Below, piece by piece: positions 43,920-55,400 of a stretch of DNA of 64,000 bases. The notes under the pieces were generated by a model. It ran no database searches and was not told the DNA's origin. It saw nothing but the letters and a program-made list of their open reading frames with translations. The stretch's first letter is position 1; each line of letters begins with the position of its first letter. The stretch comes from Exobasidium rhododendri (lineage: Eukaryota; Basidiomycota; Exobasidiomycetes; Exobasidiales; Exobasidiaceae), in contig CP110632.1 in NCBI GenBank assembly GCA_026210745.1, positions 3,099,001-3,163,000 on the forward strand. Direction: 5' to 3'. The translations under genes were made by a program, and so were the position numbers.

Positions 43920-46900
43920 ATGTCATCCGCTGCGGCCAAGCCGTCTCCCTCTTCATCGTCGTCGTCGTCGTCGTCGTCGCTCATACCCCTGAGCTTGGTG
44001 GATGCGCCAACACAGCGAGTCTACCTTGCCAGTGCATTTCTTCTCCTTGAGGTGAGTGGAAGGTTGGTGTGTTTGAAGGTAGGAGCGCCATGCTGACACG
44101 AACGGAACCTCTTTCCCTAGACGTATAAATTGTATCAGATATTTGCTTCCTTCTACTCTGAAGACTCATCCTGGACATTGTTGGGCTCTTTCCTCCTCCT
44201 CAATCTAGTCCTCGTTACGGCTGCTAGCAGATTGAAAGTACCTAGACTGGACTATAGTCGAGCAAAGTGGACGATCTTGTTTGCCTTGATCGGTGCTGTA
44301 GATTGGGTGTCCTGTGGTGGATGGAGAACCGCGGTCAGCTTGTTGCAATGGGTGCCAGTGCTAGGATGGGCCAGTAATGTAGCCTTGGATGCGTGGAGTA
44401 GTGAGTTGGGAGCTGCAGGAGAAGGTAGAGCATCGGCAAAGCGTCTAATGTCTGCCTCAGATATCTTCAATGGGGAACTGAGCTTCAGCGAGCATCGAGT
44501 GCGACTGAAGGACATCATCGAGCCGAAACATCACATCTTTGGTCAACATACTATTCACGTTCTACCATACAGTACTGCCGCCTTGTCGCCAATCTCCTCT
44601 ACTTCGTCTCTTTCGACTTGCTTCTGCCTCAATAGCAACGATGCTACTTCTGAAGTTAATATTCCGATCCTATTCAACAACACGGAGCCTCTGTACCTGT
44701 CGTATAGCATTACACCCTTCGAGGTCGATGCAGAGCCCCGGATGTATAACATCACCATCTCGAAAGGATCTCTGATTGCAGTGGGGGGAAGCAGCGAATC
44801 GCGTGAACTCAGCAAGGAGAGAGAGGACAACCTCGATCTAGAGCTCGAGGACGCCGATGACCAGAAAAGGGTGAAGGATTCCGAAAACGGTGGATCAGTA
44901 GTCGTAAGCAGAGGCTCAAGAGACTCGGTTGCGAAAAGCAATGCGAGGGAGAGTCCATCTGTCCTGCCTTCTTCCTTTCGGGCCGCTTCATCACCTGCCG
45001 GTCTCGTTTATCAGCTTCAGGTGAAGCACATCGGGCGAGTGAAGCTGGAGCGAGTACTGGACAAGAATCACTACGATGCTCGTCTCTCAAGGGGCGAAAT
45101 CATGGTCGTCGAGTGTCCCACAATGAGCTTTGCGAGTAAGGCGAGACAGGTCCAGCTTCCTTCCACTCGAAAGAAAAGGGAAAGCAGTCCGTTGGAGCAT
45201 CTTTGCCCGGGAGAGGAAGTTGATCTCAATGTACACGTACGGGGCCTGTCCCCCCTCGAATTGAGCTATAGTCGAAGACTCAATCCAGACAGCCGACATC
45301 ACCAGCAAAGCGGTTCAAGTAAAGGCAAGGCTGAAAGCTTCACCATTTCGCATATTGCAGGAAATCTGAGCAGCGCCAATCCCATCTCTTCCAGCGAAGA
45401 TCGAGCAGAAAGATTGGCAGTCGTGCTGAATTCAAAAGCACACCAGTCACACTCTTTTGACTGGGCGATGGCAAGAGACGTTGATTTGCCGATAAGTATG
45501 GAGCATTCAACGCCGGGAAGGTACCTCTACGAGCTGGAGCAAGTGAAGGATGCGTGTGGAAATCTTTTTCGGACGACGTCCATCTCATCAGCATCAAGAC
45601 AAGAGGTGCAAGTTCATCCTAGGAGAGTTGCTTCGCTTGTTGGTTGTGATGCAAAAGTCCCTATCGACTTGCTGCAAGGGGGATCGAAGAAAGATGTCCA
45701 AATTACGGTTGCGGAAGGAAAGACAGAGGAAGGACCGTTCCGAGTACAAGTGAGGTACCAGGGGGCTGAAGAAGGATGGCAGCGCAACTTCACGTTGAAG
45801 GATCAGTCAGCAGCGGTACTGACTATCGACAAGCCAGGGACGTACACTTTAGAAGAAGTGCAAGGGCAGTATTGCACTGGTGAAGTAGGAACACCATGGA
45901 TGTGCACGGCTCGCGAGATTCCACCGCCTACGTCGATCATCGAAGTGGATCCGATACAAGATCAGTGTTCGGGTCCCGTCGGTGTCAAAGCATTAGCAAT
46001 ACTGTCTGGCACTCCCCCATTCAAGGTGAAGTACACTATACAATCCAAGGGAAAAGCAGCAAGCACTCATGAGAAGACGATTGATCGAACGAGAGACGAG
46101 ATTGAATTTCGTCCAAGTACAGAGGGTGAGATCACGTACTCCTTTGTCGGTCTGTCGGATGCAAACTACAAAGACATCAAGCTAGATGGACCCACCTTTA
46201 CACAGGTTTTGCATCCCATCGCCAAAGCTACGTTTGAAGGAGCACAACAAAGTCGAGGACCTGCTATCGTACTGCATAGCTGTGAAGGAAGCTCTTCCAC
46301 CGCCATTGTTCGATTAGAAGGCGTTGGACCGTTTGAACTGTCGTATGCTGTTCGTACTCGTGGAGGCGAGCTTGCTTACACAAAACAAGTCAAGGGCATC
46401 ACTACAAATGAGTATCCGCTCAAGATAGAGGTACCGAAGCAAATAGCAGATGGCGGAGGGCTGTTGACCGTGACGCTGACTAGTATTAAAGATGCAAAAG
46501 GATGCGAAAGGCCGTTGACGACCTCTGATCTGTCGATTGATGTTCGAAGAACAAAGCCGACCATCACTTTCACAGACCCGAGAGAGACGTTGATACTAGA
46601 AGGAGCAGAAGCAAAGCTTCCCGTGCGTTTGTCTGGAGAAGGACCCTGGCAAGTTTCGTACCGTCGCGAGGGTCAAGATGGAGCGACGATACAGACCAAC
46701 ATCCATCGATCCGAGTCCTACTTGGTCGTGGGTAAGCCGGGAACTTATGTTCTTGAAAGCTTGACAGATAAACACTGTCCAGGAAGCGTTACTACGGCAA
46801 GGAACACACACACCGTGTCTGTCAGACCAAAGCCGAAAGCGACGTTCGAACTGGACGCTCATTCACAGCTGGACAAGAAGGGAGCCGTTTACAGGCGAGC

Positions 46901-48152
46901 GGTCTGCGTCGGAGAAGTCGACTCTGCCATGATTCGACTGAGCGGTCATTATCCCATCGACGTTACATATCAGCATCATCTTCCAAGCAAAGACGTAGTC
47001 AAGGACAGGTTCACCTCTGCTCAAGAGACAACATCCATCCAGCTCTACACCGGTGTTCCTGGTCAGCATATCTACGAGTTGACAAAGGTAGGCGATTCCA
47101 TATACAGCGATCAAACACTCACCTCCGAATTCCCTGGAAGCAAGATTTATCAGGAAGTACACGCTCTACCCGACGTGACCTTTGCAAGCGCTTCTCAGGG
47201 CAGCTCCTCAAAGGTAGTCGGAAAGTTGAAGTCACTGTGTGTAGGGGATAGCCTGGCTCGTCATAAGAAAAACAAAGACGACAAGGCAGGCAATGCCGCC
47301 GAGAACATACTAAGGTTGACAGGGAAGACGCCCTTCACCATCGACATTGAGATAAGGGACGGGCTAGGAGCGATCAAGAAGGTGATTACCAGGGATGGAA
47401 TCATGACGGACCAGTATCATCTCGAGATTGAGTCGCATGAGTTTGTGTTTGACAAGATGGGCAAGTGGACGGTGGAGGTGACGCGAGTGCAAGACGGGAA
47501 CGGATGCGAGAGAATGCTGGCAAGCAACAATGCGGTCGTCTCTGTGGGTGGAAAAGATGTTGTGTCCAAGGATACAGCAAAGGCAATGATGGAAGTGGAG
47601 GTGGTGGAGACGGCGAGCATTGCAGCTGTTGAAGGAAGGACGGATCACTGTGTGGGCGAGACGGTGGAGTACGTACTGCAAGGCGCCCCTCCCTGGACTG
47701 TTGCATATGCCTTTGAGGGAATCACCTCCCACGCAACCGTTCGCACGTCCACCTTTTCCCGAATCGCAGAAAAGCCGGGCAAGTTACAGATCAAGAGTGT
47801 AGCACACCAGCAGAGCAAGTGTCAGAACATCGTAGGGGATCAGATCGGTATGACCAAGATCATCCACGCCCTTCCTTCGGTGCATGTCAAGGAAGGCAGG
47901 CATTACATCGAAGATCTACGAGAGGGAAATCAAGCAGAGATTGTCTTTAAGCTACAAGGCGTCGGCCCGTTCAGCTTTTCCATACAGAGAACGCAAGCCA
48001 TCGATCGCTTCCAACGACCAGTCGTCCTGGAATCACACACGATCACCGACATTCACGAGTCGTCGTACAGTCTCTTCACTGCCGACGAGGGAACCTGGAG
48101 TGTCACTTGGCTCCGAGATCGATTCTGTGAAGTGTCCCTGAAAGCAGTGTGA
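43920..48152 (+). CDS. POM152: Nuclear pore membrane protein Pom152
   Basis: Two exons, 43920-44051 and 44121-48152, joined in phase 0, give about 1387 residues. Pom152 is an integral ring protein of the fungal nuclear pore with a short pore-side N-terminus and a long luminal part made of repeated Ig-like folds. Visible: a run of ten Ser encoded largely by TCG repeats near the start; hydrophobic segments RVYLASAFLLLETYKLY (made by the splice), LLGSFLLLNLVLVTAA and TILFALIGAVDWVS; the family-like stretch HHIFGQHTIHVLPYSTAAL; then many luminal repeats with signatures such as GTPPFKVKYTI, GVGPFELSYAV, GEGPWQVSYRR, GKTPFTIDIEI and GVGPFSFSIQR, each followed by a cysteine-containing C-E-R or C-x-G strand. 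Length matches yeast Pom152 (1337 aa). Confidence 0.93.
43953..43979 (+). repeat. TCG trinucleotide repeat coding for poly-Ser in POM152
   Basis: About eight in-frame TCG codons after TCT/TCA in exon 1. It encodes the poly-Ser run and is likely to vary in length between strains. Confidence 0.8.
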
Positions 48153-48809
48153 TTGGCAGACTGGAGACGCCGCGGAGCAATAAATCCTATCACCTTCGGA
48201 CATAATGGACAATTGCACTTCAGATAGGCGGCCTGCGCCCACGCCTCGAGGACTAGTTGTATACAATAATACTGTAGTAGGGAATTCTAATTGCGTTTGC
48301 ATGTACTGTATACTTTCGTGGTAGAATAGCATCGCTCTTAAGGGACGCGTCTGTACCCTGCGAATCCAAACACGATGTCGATAAATTACATAGCCGTGAA
48401 AAGCTATAGTGAATTTACCCTCGCTGTAGGGTGCTTAGGTCACAGTAAGATCTAGGAAGGGTTTATCAGAGCCAGGAAAAAAATTAAGAAAAATAAAATC
48501 TCCTTGGCACGGCAAGTCAATGTCCGAGGTGATCTGAGGGGATTTCCTAAAGTTTAAGAGCGTATAGTATACATATGTTAAAGTGTGTCACTAATATTTA
48601 GTCATTGTTATGTTTTGTTGCAAGTTCGACCCGCTCATTCCGTAACGGTTCCGCTCATTGGACTCCCTTGTCCTCTTTGCGTCTCTGCGACTTGTTTTTC
48701 CCGCAAAGTATCGACAAATCGATGCGAGGTAGCTTTGCCTCCAGCTAGTCTTTCTGCCAAACTTCAGCATCTCACCCCTCAGAAGTCAAACCCCACGACC
48801 CGGCGGAGT
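48153..48809. other. AT-richer intergenic region POM152 / membrane orphan
   Basis: About 660 bp. The part 48310-48600 is clearly AT-rich with A7-type runs and a small hairpin (ACCCT..AGGGT, about 48418-48433). The in-frame open stretch upstream of 48810 has no ATG. No gene was recognised. Confidence 0.4.
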
Positions 48810-50255
48810 ATGGCTTCGTCTACCTCAAGGAAAGTGTCATGCCTGGGCTTCATCTCGCCACGCTCAGCAACCCTCCTACTTGCCATCTTTGGCTTCCTGG
48901 CCCACGTACAACAATTCAACTACCTCACTGTTCTCCACGACACTTTCCCACACGTTCCCCACTTGAGGTCGACTTTATCAATCTCGTCACCTGTTGTGGA
49001 GGACTCTTCGCCATCATTATCAAGGCACCGGTTCAGCGAGGTCATACTAGATTCCGAAGCGAGCCAAGCGAGCGCTTCGTTGGTGGACTTGACCTTTAAC
49101 AGCAACAGCAGCAGTGTCGGCGGCAATGGCACAATAGCTTCGTTGTGGAAAGGAGCTGCCGCTGCGAAACCTGTACGATGGTTCAACCTCTTGCCGTCAA
49201 AGTTCCAACAGATAGACAGTAAAGGGGCGATTGCCAGTATCAATGCGAATGCTATGGCCGGGAATGCGTACATGGAGGGGGACTGGAAGGCACGTCAGCG
49301 AGATCAGGAAGAGGATCGCAAGAGTTGGGAAGCAGCACGAACGTTAGCAATAGTGGTGAAGATCTACACCCTCCTCTGCGCCATCACCTGTCTTTGTGGA
49401 ATGTTCGGTGTGATCAGGGTAAGTTGGTCTTTGCAAGATGTGCCGCACGCATAATACGCATTTCCACTTACCAGACTCAATCTTTCCCCTTCTTCCACCC
49501 TTTATCTGGTTTTACGCTGCCTCCAGTCTAACCTGTTCTGCGCTCGCATCTTCGTCATGTCATCGTCTCTGGATCTTTTCCTGTGTGCTCTTTCCTTCGT
49601 TTCACTTGGCATCATAGTGACGTATCCCAACATCCGGGGACTGATATGTGAACAACTGTCAGACACCTCTACCGTCATCATGGACTTAGATCAAGCTTCC
49701 AGTCATAATCTCCGAGCTTCGTCAGGACCCGTGTCATTGCTAGGTCGTGCGGCTAGTACCTTTTGGAAAAGAGCTTTGTCCGAATCAGTCGATCAAGGCT
49801 CAGACTCACTTCCGTCGGCTTATTGGTGGGACACGATGCTGGACAATTTCTTGGTCAACGAACAGTGCGACGATGTTCTTGAATCAGTGTTGATCCCTCT
49901 TGGCTTGGTCCTTTGCCTCTTTTACCTCGCTCTGAGGTGAGTAGTCCTTGCGCGAAGACGGAGCTTCCTCGTCGTGATCACAGTGAGACTGATTTTAACA
50001 AAACCTCTTCTTCTTTCGTTATCTAGAATTCACTTTCTCATTGTCATTCGCAACTACTACGTTTCACTACTACGAGAGCAGATGTCTTACCACCTATCTA
50101 GGCAGGTCGGACTATCACACGCAAACGAGCGCAAGTACTCCACCTCGTCGGCTTCGTCTAGTACAAGTGCGTCCGACTTTTCATCTTGCCTCCCTTCTTC
50201 TTCGAGCAAATCTGGTCGATTCGATACAAAGGTGATCAACGAAAAGATGGCATGA
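48810..50255 (+). CDS. Multi-pass membrane protein of unknown function
   Basis: Three exons, 48810-49418, 49527-49936 and 50027-50255, give about 415 residues; phases agree at both joins. The start is the first in-frame ATG (MASSTSRKVSC). Hydrophobic segments: SATLLLAIFGFLAHVQQF near residue 20, AIVVKIYTLLCAITCLCGMF near 185, DLFLCALSFVSLGIIVTY near 220 and VLIPLGLVLCLFYLALR near 325. So I see about four membrane helices, two soluble loops of about 100-140 residues and a Ser-rich tail. Between helices there is SWEAARTLA and YPNIRGLICEQL. The layout recalls tetraspan-like fungal membrane proteins, but I do not recognise a named family. Confidence 0.7.
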
Positions 50256-50280
50256 CTTCATCCCAGTCTCTTCTATATCT

Positions 50281-50290
50281 CCCCCCCCCC
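50281..50290. repeat. C10 homopolymer after a stop codon
   Basis: Ten C on the + strand, 26 bases beyond the stop of the membrane orphan. Third such tract next to a gene end in this window. Confidence 0.7.
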
Positions 50291-50472
50291 TCTTTCTCCG
50301 TTGCACCACCCTTCATACTTTTACCACTGCCACGTCTCCAGCTCAATATCCTCCTCACATTTGCCTTGTATTTTTAGTATATCACTGCAGTAGTGCGTGC
50401 AGCATTGAGAACAAGTCACGATCTTACACATTTCCGACTAGCAAACGATGAGATGTTTGAAGAGGTAGTGCC

Positions 50473-51063
50473 TTATTTCTCACCGGCTCTCCTCCTTCCT
50501 CTGACTCTGATCCCCTTTTGCACTCGAGGGCCCCACCCTCGTACCTTCTTTTTCCCCTTGGTATCAATGCCAATCGTCTCGGCAGCTTCGCCTTGCTTTA
50601 ATTTCTCTTTCGCCCACAAAAAGTATCTGTCGCAAGGTCAAAGCTGTGTCAGTAGGCGAATCTCTCTATTCTTCGCTTGCTATGGTAGCATACCTTCGCT
50701 CTTTGACTGGCACGCCGGCTTTTTTAAGCTTGTATCGATCTAAGGCATACATTGTGTCCCACGAAGCCTCTTCTCCTAGTAAGTTGGAGATCGATGATAA
50801 ATCGCCTCGACTTGGTGTTGCAATTGTAGTGAGGAATTCAGTCGGTTTTGTAGGAGGATGAGCTGATGGAACGAGGTTGTGAATTTCAGAGGAAGGAAAA
50901 AAAAAGTGGTTGCATAACGTATTTTCTCACCTTCCGTCCTGTTTGCGGAAGACCCTACTCTAGACGAAGCAGCTGTATTGCTAAAGAGACGGCTTGAGGA
51001 GGCCACTGAGGATCTCACCGTCGTTGCGGTGACACAATGCCGCAACAAGGAAGCAGAACACAT
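50473..51063 (-). CDS. FYV4: Mitochondrial small-subunit ribosomal protein mS41 (Fyv4 family)
   Basis: Three exons, 51063-50931, 50862-50694 and 50626-50473, give about 151 residues; introns are 68 and 67 nt. The N-terminus MCSASLLRHCVTATTVRSSV is Ser/Thr/Arg-rich without acids, a mitochondrial presequence. The body fits the IGR/Fyv4 family: PTEFLTTIA, WDTMYALDRYKLKKAGVPVKERRYFLWAKEKLKQG, then a basic tail ending in RVRGRRRAGEK. The IGR motif itself is degenerate here. Exons are short and would be missed by a single-frame reading. It is convergent with the membrane orphan and divergent to the Mpv17-type gene. Confidence 0.8.
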
Positions 51064-51322
51064 GATGTAGTGTGAAGAGAAAGGTAGGACGTGAAAAGTG
51101 CGATGTCAATCCTGGGAGAAATCTCCTCCCAAATTGGTAGTATACTATACTATCACTCAATCTTACATAAGCGCGCTCGCTACATTCTCATTTCTCCTCC
51201 CCCCCTCCCCTGCAGGTCACTTGTTCTCCACACTAGTGTCTCTTCCTACCTTCCAATCTATCCTCTTTCTTGCGGCAAGGTCTGAGTACTGGTTCAACTT
51301 CCGGAAGGCAGAGGACGGCAAC

Positions 51323-52195
51323 ATGGCCCATCGACGATTTGGAGCTTTCTATGCTCGATCGTTCGAACGGAGACCTTGGGTGACACTCGCCGTCGCCAAC
51401 GGTACGCTTGGTGCAATTGCAGACACTCTAGCACAAACCCTCGAACGTTATCAGAGGCCATCGACTGCAACGAAAATAATAACTGAGCATTTGGATTCTG
51501 CAAAGACTGCTTTGACTGGAACAGAATCGTCTCCATCGTCAGTTCCATGGGATGTAGCAAGAACAGGTCGATTCTTTGCATTCGGTGTCATGATGGCACC
51601 ACTATTAGCTCAATGGAATAATTTCATTGAGTTTAGATTTCCCCTAAGAGGTAGTGTTGGGAGTGGAGTTGGCTCAGTTGCCAAAGTTAGCATGACGGCT
51701 CTAGCCAAAAGAGTCTCGGTAGACCAACTAGGTTTGTGAGTATCGCACATACGATCGAGATGTGGTGGAGTCCAGGAATAAGCTACTGAAGGCATGCGTT
51801 TATCATCCGCCCTTGTTTCCTCCGTCTGACTACATGCATATAGCGCTCCCTTTGGTCTGGCTTGCTTTGTCGGTGCAATGGGATTCATGGAAGGTCGTGA
51901 CATGGAAGGTATCCAATCAAAGTTCAAAGAGGTAGGTAGATGCTCTCGTCGTCCTTTGCTTCGTCGACCACTCAAGAGACATTAACCATTCTCGACTGTC
52001 CCACAGATGTTCATCCCTGCGCTGCTCGCCAATTGGAAGGTTTGGCCAGCTGTCCAGACGATCAACTTTCGATACATGCCACTGCGATATCGTGTGCCTT
52101 TCACCGGTGCTGTTGGGATCGCTTGGCAAGTCTTCCTCAGTATCCTCAACGCTGCCAAGAAGGACACCAAATCAGAGAGTCTGGTGGTGAGTTGA
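51323..52195 (+). CDS. Mpv17/PMP22-family organelle membrane protein
   Basis: Three exons, 51323-51735, 51844-51931 and 52007-52195, give about 229 residues. Family marks in order: FYARSFERRPWVTLAVANGTLGAIADTLAQ, WDVARTGRFFAFGVMMAPLLAQWNNFIEFRFPL, then after splicing DQLGFAPFGLACFVGAMGFMEGRD, and finally FIPALLANWKVWPAVQTINFRYMPLRYRVPF...WQVFLSILN. Members (yeast Sym1, human Mpv17 and PXMP2) are four-helix proteins of the mitochondrial or peroxisomal membrane linked to metabolite permeability. Compared with Sym1 there is a Ser/Thr-rich insertion of about 40 residues before WDVAR. A possible donor GTGAGT at 52189 overlaps the last codons, so a further tiny exon cannot be excluded. The upstream in-frame stretch has no ATG. 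Confidence 0.87.
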
Positions 52196-52343
52196 TCTCA
52201 CTGCCTCTCGTCTTCCCTTGACGTCACACCCTCAAGGAGAAAAGGTTTGGTCTCTACTCAAAAATGGTGTATTTGTATTGGTATTGTTCAGACAGTCGTG
52301 AAAAGTCAAATGATAGATAGGAAGACATTTTGTTGGGAAGGGA

Positions 52344-52376
52344 GAGAGAGTGTGTGTGTGTGCGTGTGTGTGTGTG
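52344..52376. repeat. (GT)n microsatellite
   Basis: GAGAGAG followed by about a dozen GT units with one GC interruption, in the spacer between two convergent genes. Confidence 0.8.
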
Positions 52377-52455
52377 ATGGAGAAGAGGGAGGGGGATAGG
52401 AATGTTAAAGTGCCAGGGGTTAAAGGATCGATCCACACACAGGAAGGGCGACCGA

Positions 52456-55400
52456 TCAGATGTAGATGCTTTGCAGATCGTCCAAGGCGGAAAAGGGCTC
52501 CTCCGCTGCTTTTACTTGCAAGTCGATCGCACGACCCAAGCCGTCTGCACCATTAAGTACGGCTATCAGAGTCCACCAAGCTTGCCACGAGACTGCCGGA
52601 ACCAAGATCATTCCATTCTGAACCTTAAGAAGCCAGCGCTGCCATTCATTTGCGTCCCAGGCGCTATCGCGAGGGTAGGGACACGCTGTAGCTCGTCTCG
52701 TGGCTTCTACGTCTTCTTTCAGAGGTTGATAGACCTGATCAGACGGGACGATGTTGGTGCTCGGGGAAGGAAATCGAGTGGAGATGATATCGGAATGAAA
52801 GACACACATTTCCAGATAGTCGAGTTCCCAAGAGGAAGCAAAGGTCCAATCAGAGGTGGCGAGTTGACGAAAGCTGTAGGAAAGCGATCCTGTAGCCAGC
52901 AGGAGGGGAGTTGCAAATTGTCCAGCAGTCAATTTACTACGAGCCCATCGATAATTGCCTTGCTCTTGGCCGTCAGGTCCTACCGGCAGTCCTTCTGGAA
53001 TGCCGTGTCGTCTGCGAAAGCCATTGTTGAATTCTATAGCATCCAAGATGACACAGCGTGGGACCTGATACGAGGCCAAGCTGGTGTACGATACCTTCTC
53101 TTCCAATAGACTCGATCGTGCGCCTTCCTCGTCGACCTCCGCTTCTCCCGTCTTTCCTTCCGGGGCCAAATTTTGGCTCTGATCTACCTCCCTTGCTAGT
53201 CCGTTCCGAACTCGACAAGCTTCGTACTCTTCCATCCATGCAAAGATGCTGGACAACAGATCGGCCCAATCCTGCCAGGTCCGATTGTCCTCTTCCTTGG
53301 CGATGTTGTCCTTGACATGTTCAGAGGGGTACAGATCAGATGGATTTGCTTGATCAAAGGTGTTCGACAGACTCCTGCCGGGCATCTTCCTGATCCACTG
53401 CGCCAGCTTGCCCTCCCTCGGACCCTTTTCGAATTCGCTTGCATGGACGCTGCCATTGTTCGACGCTTCAAAAGCAGCAGAATGGATCGTCGGAGAGTCT
53501 CTAACGGTCATGCTTGTATCTGTCGAGGTACCCTGCTTCTCTGCGCTCGGGTAGGATGAGTGTTCATCGCCATTCAAGCTCTTCACAGCAGCACTATCGT
53601 CTTGCAGGCTAGGACTTCCAACATTACTCTTGCTGACGTCCTGAGCCCAATTGCGTACTTTGCTGGACTCATCTTGTAGTTTCCCTTCCAAGTCGGCTGC
53701 TTTTCCCAAGGACGCAAACATTCCAGACTTGTCACATCGGCTCTCTTTGCCGTAACATAGCTTCATGATCCCTTGCCAGCCTAGCGATGACGAGAGAGCG
53801 CATGCAAAGCTGATCGGAAGTGGGTCCGCTGAACCACAAAGCCACCAAGATTCCGGATTCTCTTCCAGCCCCTTTTGTAAGAACGGACCCAAGATCGAGT
53901 CGGCTTTCCACTTATCATCCTGCAACTGCATCTCAGTTGAATACGGCGGAGTGTTTGCTGATTCGCTGACCGTACTGGAACTCTTTGGTGAACGTGCGTC
54001 AGGCTCGGCAAGTTCTTCCGATGGTCCTTGCTGCTTTCCCTTCAGTTGCAAGGTGACCTCGGTAGCAAGGCGTAAGAGAGACAAGAAATCGTCACCTCTT
54101 TGCCAAATAGACGATGACTCTGCCTCTTTTGCATCATCTTCCTCTTCTTCCTCAATGTCAGCGTCATCGTGGTAATTGCCAGAAAAGACGGAGACACTGT
54201 CAGTCACTCGATCCTCTTGGACCGGTCTCAAGTCAGAAGAGGTAAGGCCGATGGCACCGATGGAGGGAGCTGTGAGGATGGGCAGAGCGCCAGAAGAGGA
54301 GGTTCTCCTCTTAGAGAGCTTGCCGATGAAGCCAGACGATGAACCGACACTACCTTCATCTTCTGCGGTGTCCAGTGCTTCTTCGTTGGACCAATCGGAA
54401 TGCTCGACAATCGGTCCTTGTGACATGGCGGAAAAGGACTGACGAGTTCGTGAGTCAATCATCGTTGGCGAATTGGCAAGGAAGTTGTCGGAAGGTGGAA
54501 CACTGTCTGCGATCTGCAGCTGTTCCAAGGGCAACCTTGAATGCGTTCTCTCAGGAGCAGCTTCACTTTGCGTGTTACTAGACTGTTCGGGGCCGTTGTG
54601 AGCATCGTCCGTGCTCGGGTTGCTCCAAATAGAGCTACTAGTGGTAGCACTTCGCCTACGAGCTCCTCCCAATCCCTTACGTCCACCGAAGCCCATCAAG
54701 CGCTGAATGATGGAAGGTCGCCTTTGATTATCCGAATTGCCTGTGAATGAGTGGCTTGTGGATGCTTTCCGGGTGGGGTTGTACCTGCCCTCGTCATAGG
54801 CAGGTTCGCTACTTGTCGCATACTCGGTTGTCAAATTCGCGGCAGTGCTGCTCTCTGTTAATGTTCTTGCAGCTGCATTGAATGAGGAATGCTTGTTTAG
54901 ACCTGCTTCGTACTTTTTCGTCTGGGAAAAGACGACGTTTTCACTGTGTCCTCTTTGGCGTGGATTGACTCCATTGAGTTCGTCGCTGTGACTTTCATCG
55001 GATAGTTGCTGAGATCGAATGCTGATGGGACTTATGACTGGGTGCAACGATGTCCCTCCAGCAAGTATATGATCAGAAGAAGCACCCAGAGAAGTCACCC
55101 TGTGTATCTCGCCTCGATCTCGCAACCTTGAATCGGGCGAGCTTGCCAATCGACTTGATTGTTGTCTCGATTTTGATCGTATCGAATTTCTTGAGTGGAT
55201 TATCGCAGGAACACGAGGGGGTGCGGGAGCCAAGTTGACGTTGTGAAGATCGAGGCGAACCTTGAAGCGGACAGACTCCTGCATACGTCCAGACTTGTCA
55301 CTACCTACCCCTCTAAATACATTGCTGCTGGAGCGGAGTACGTTGACTTCCGGTGCAAAATGGTAAGGTGGACCTGGCTGATTTCGAGACTTCTGCTGAC

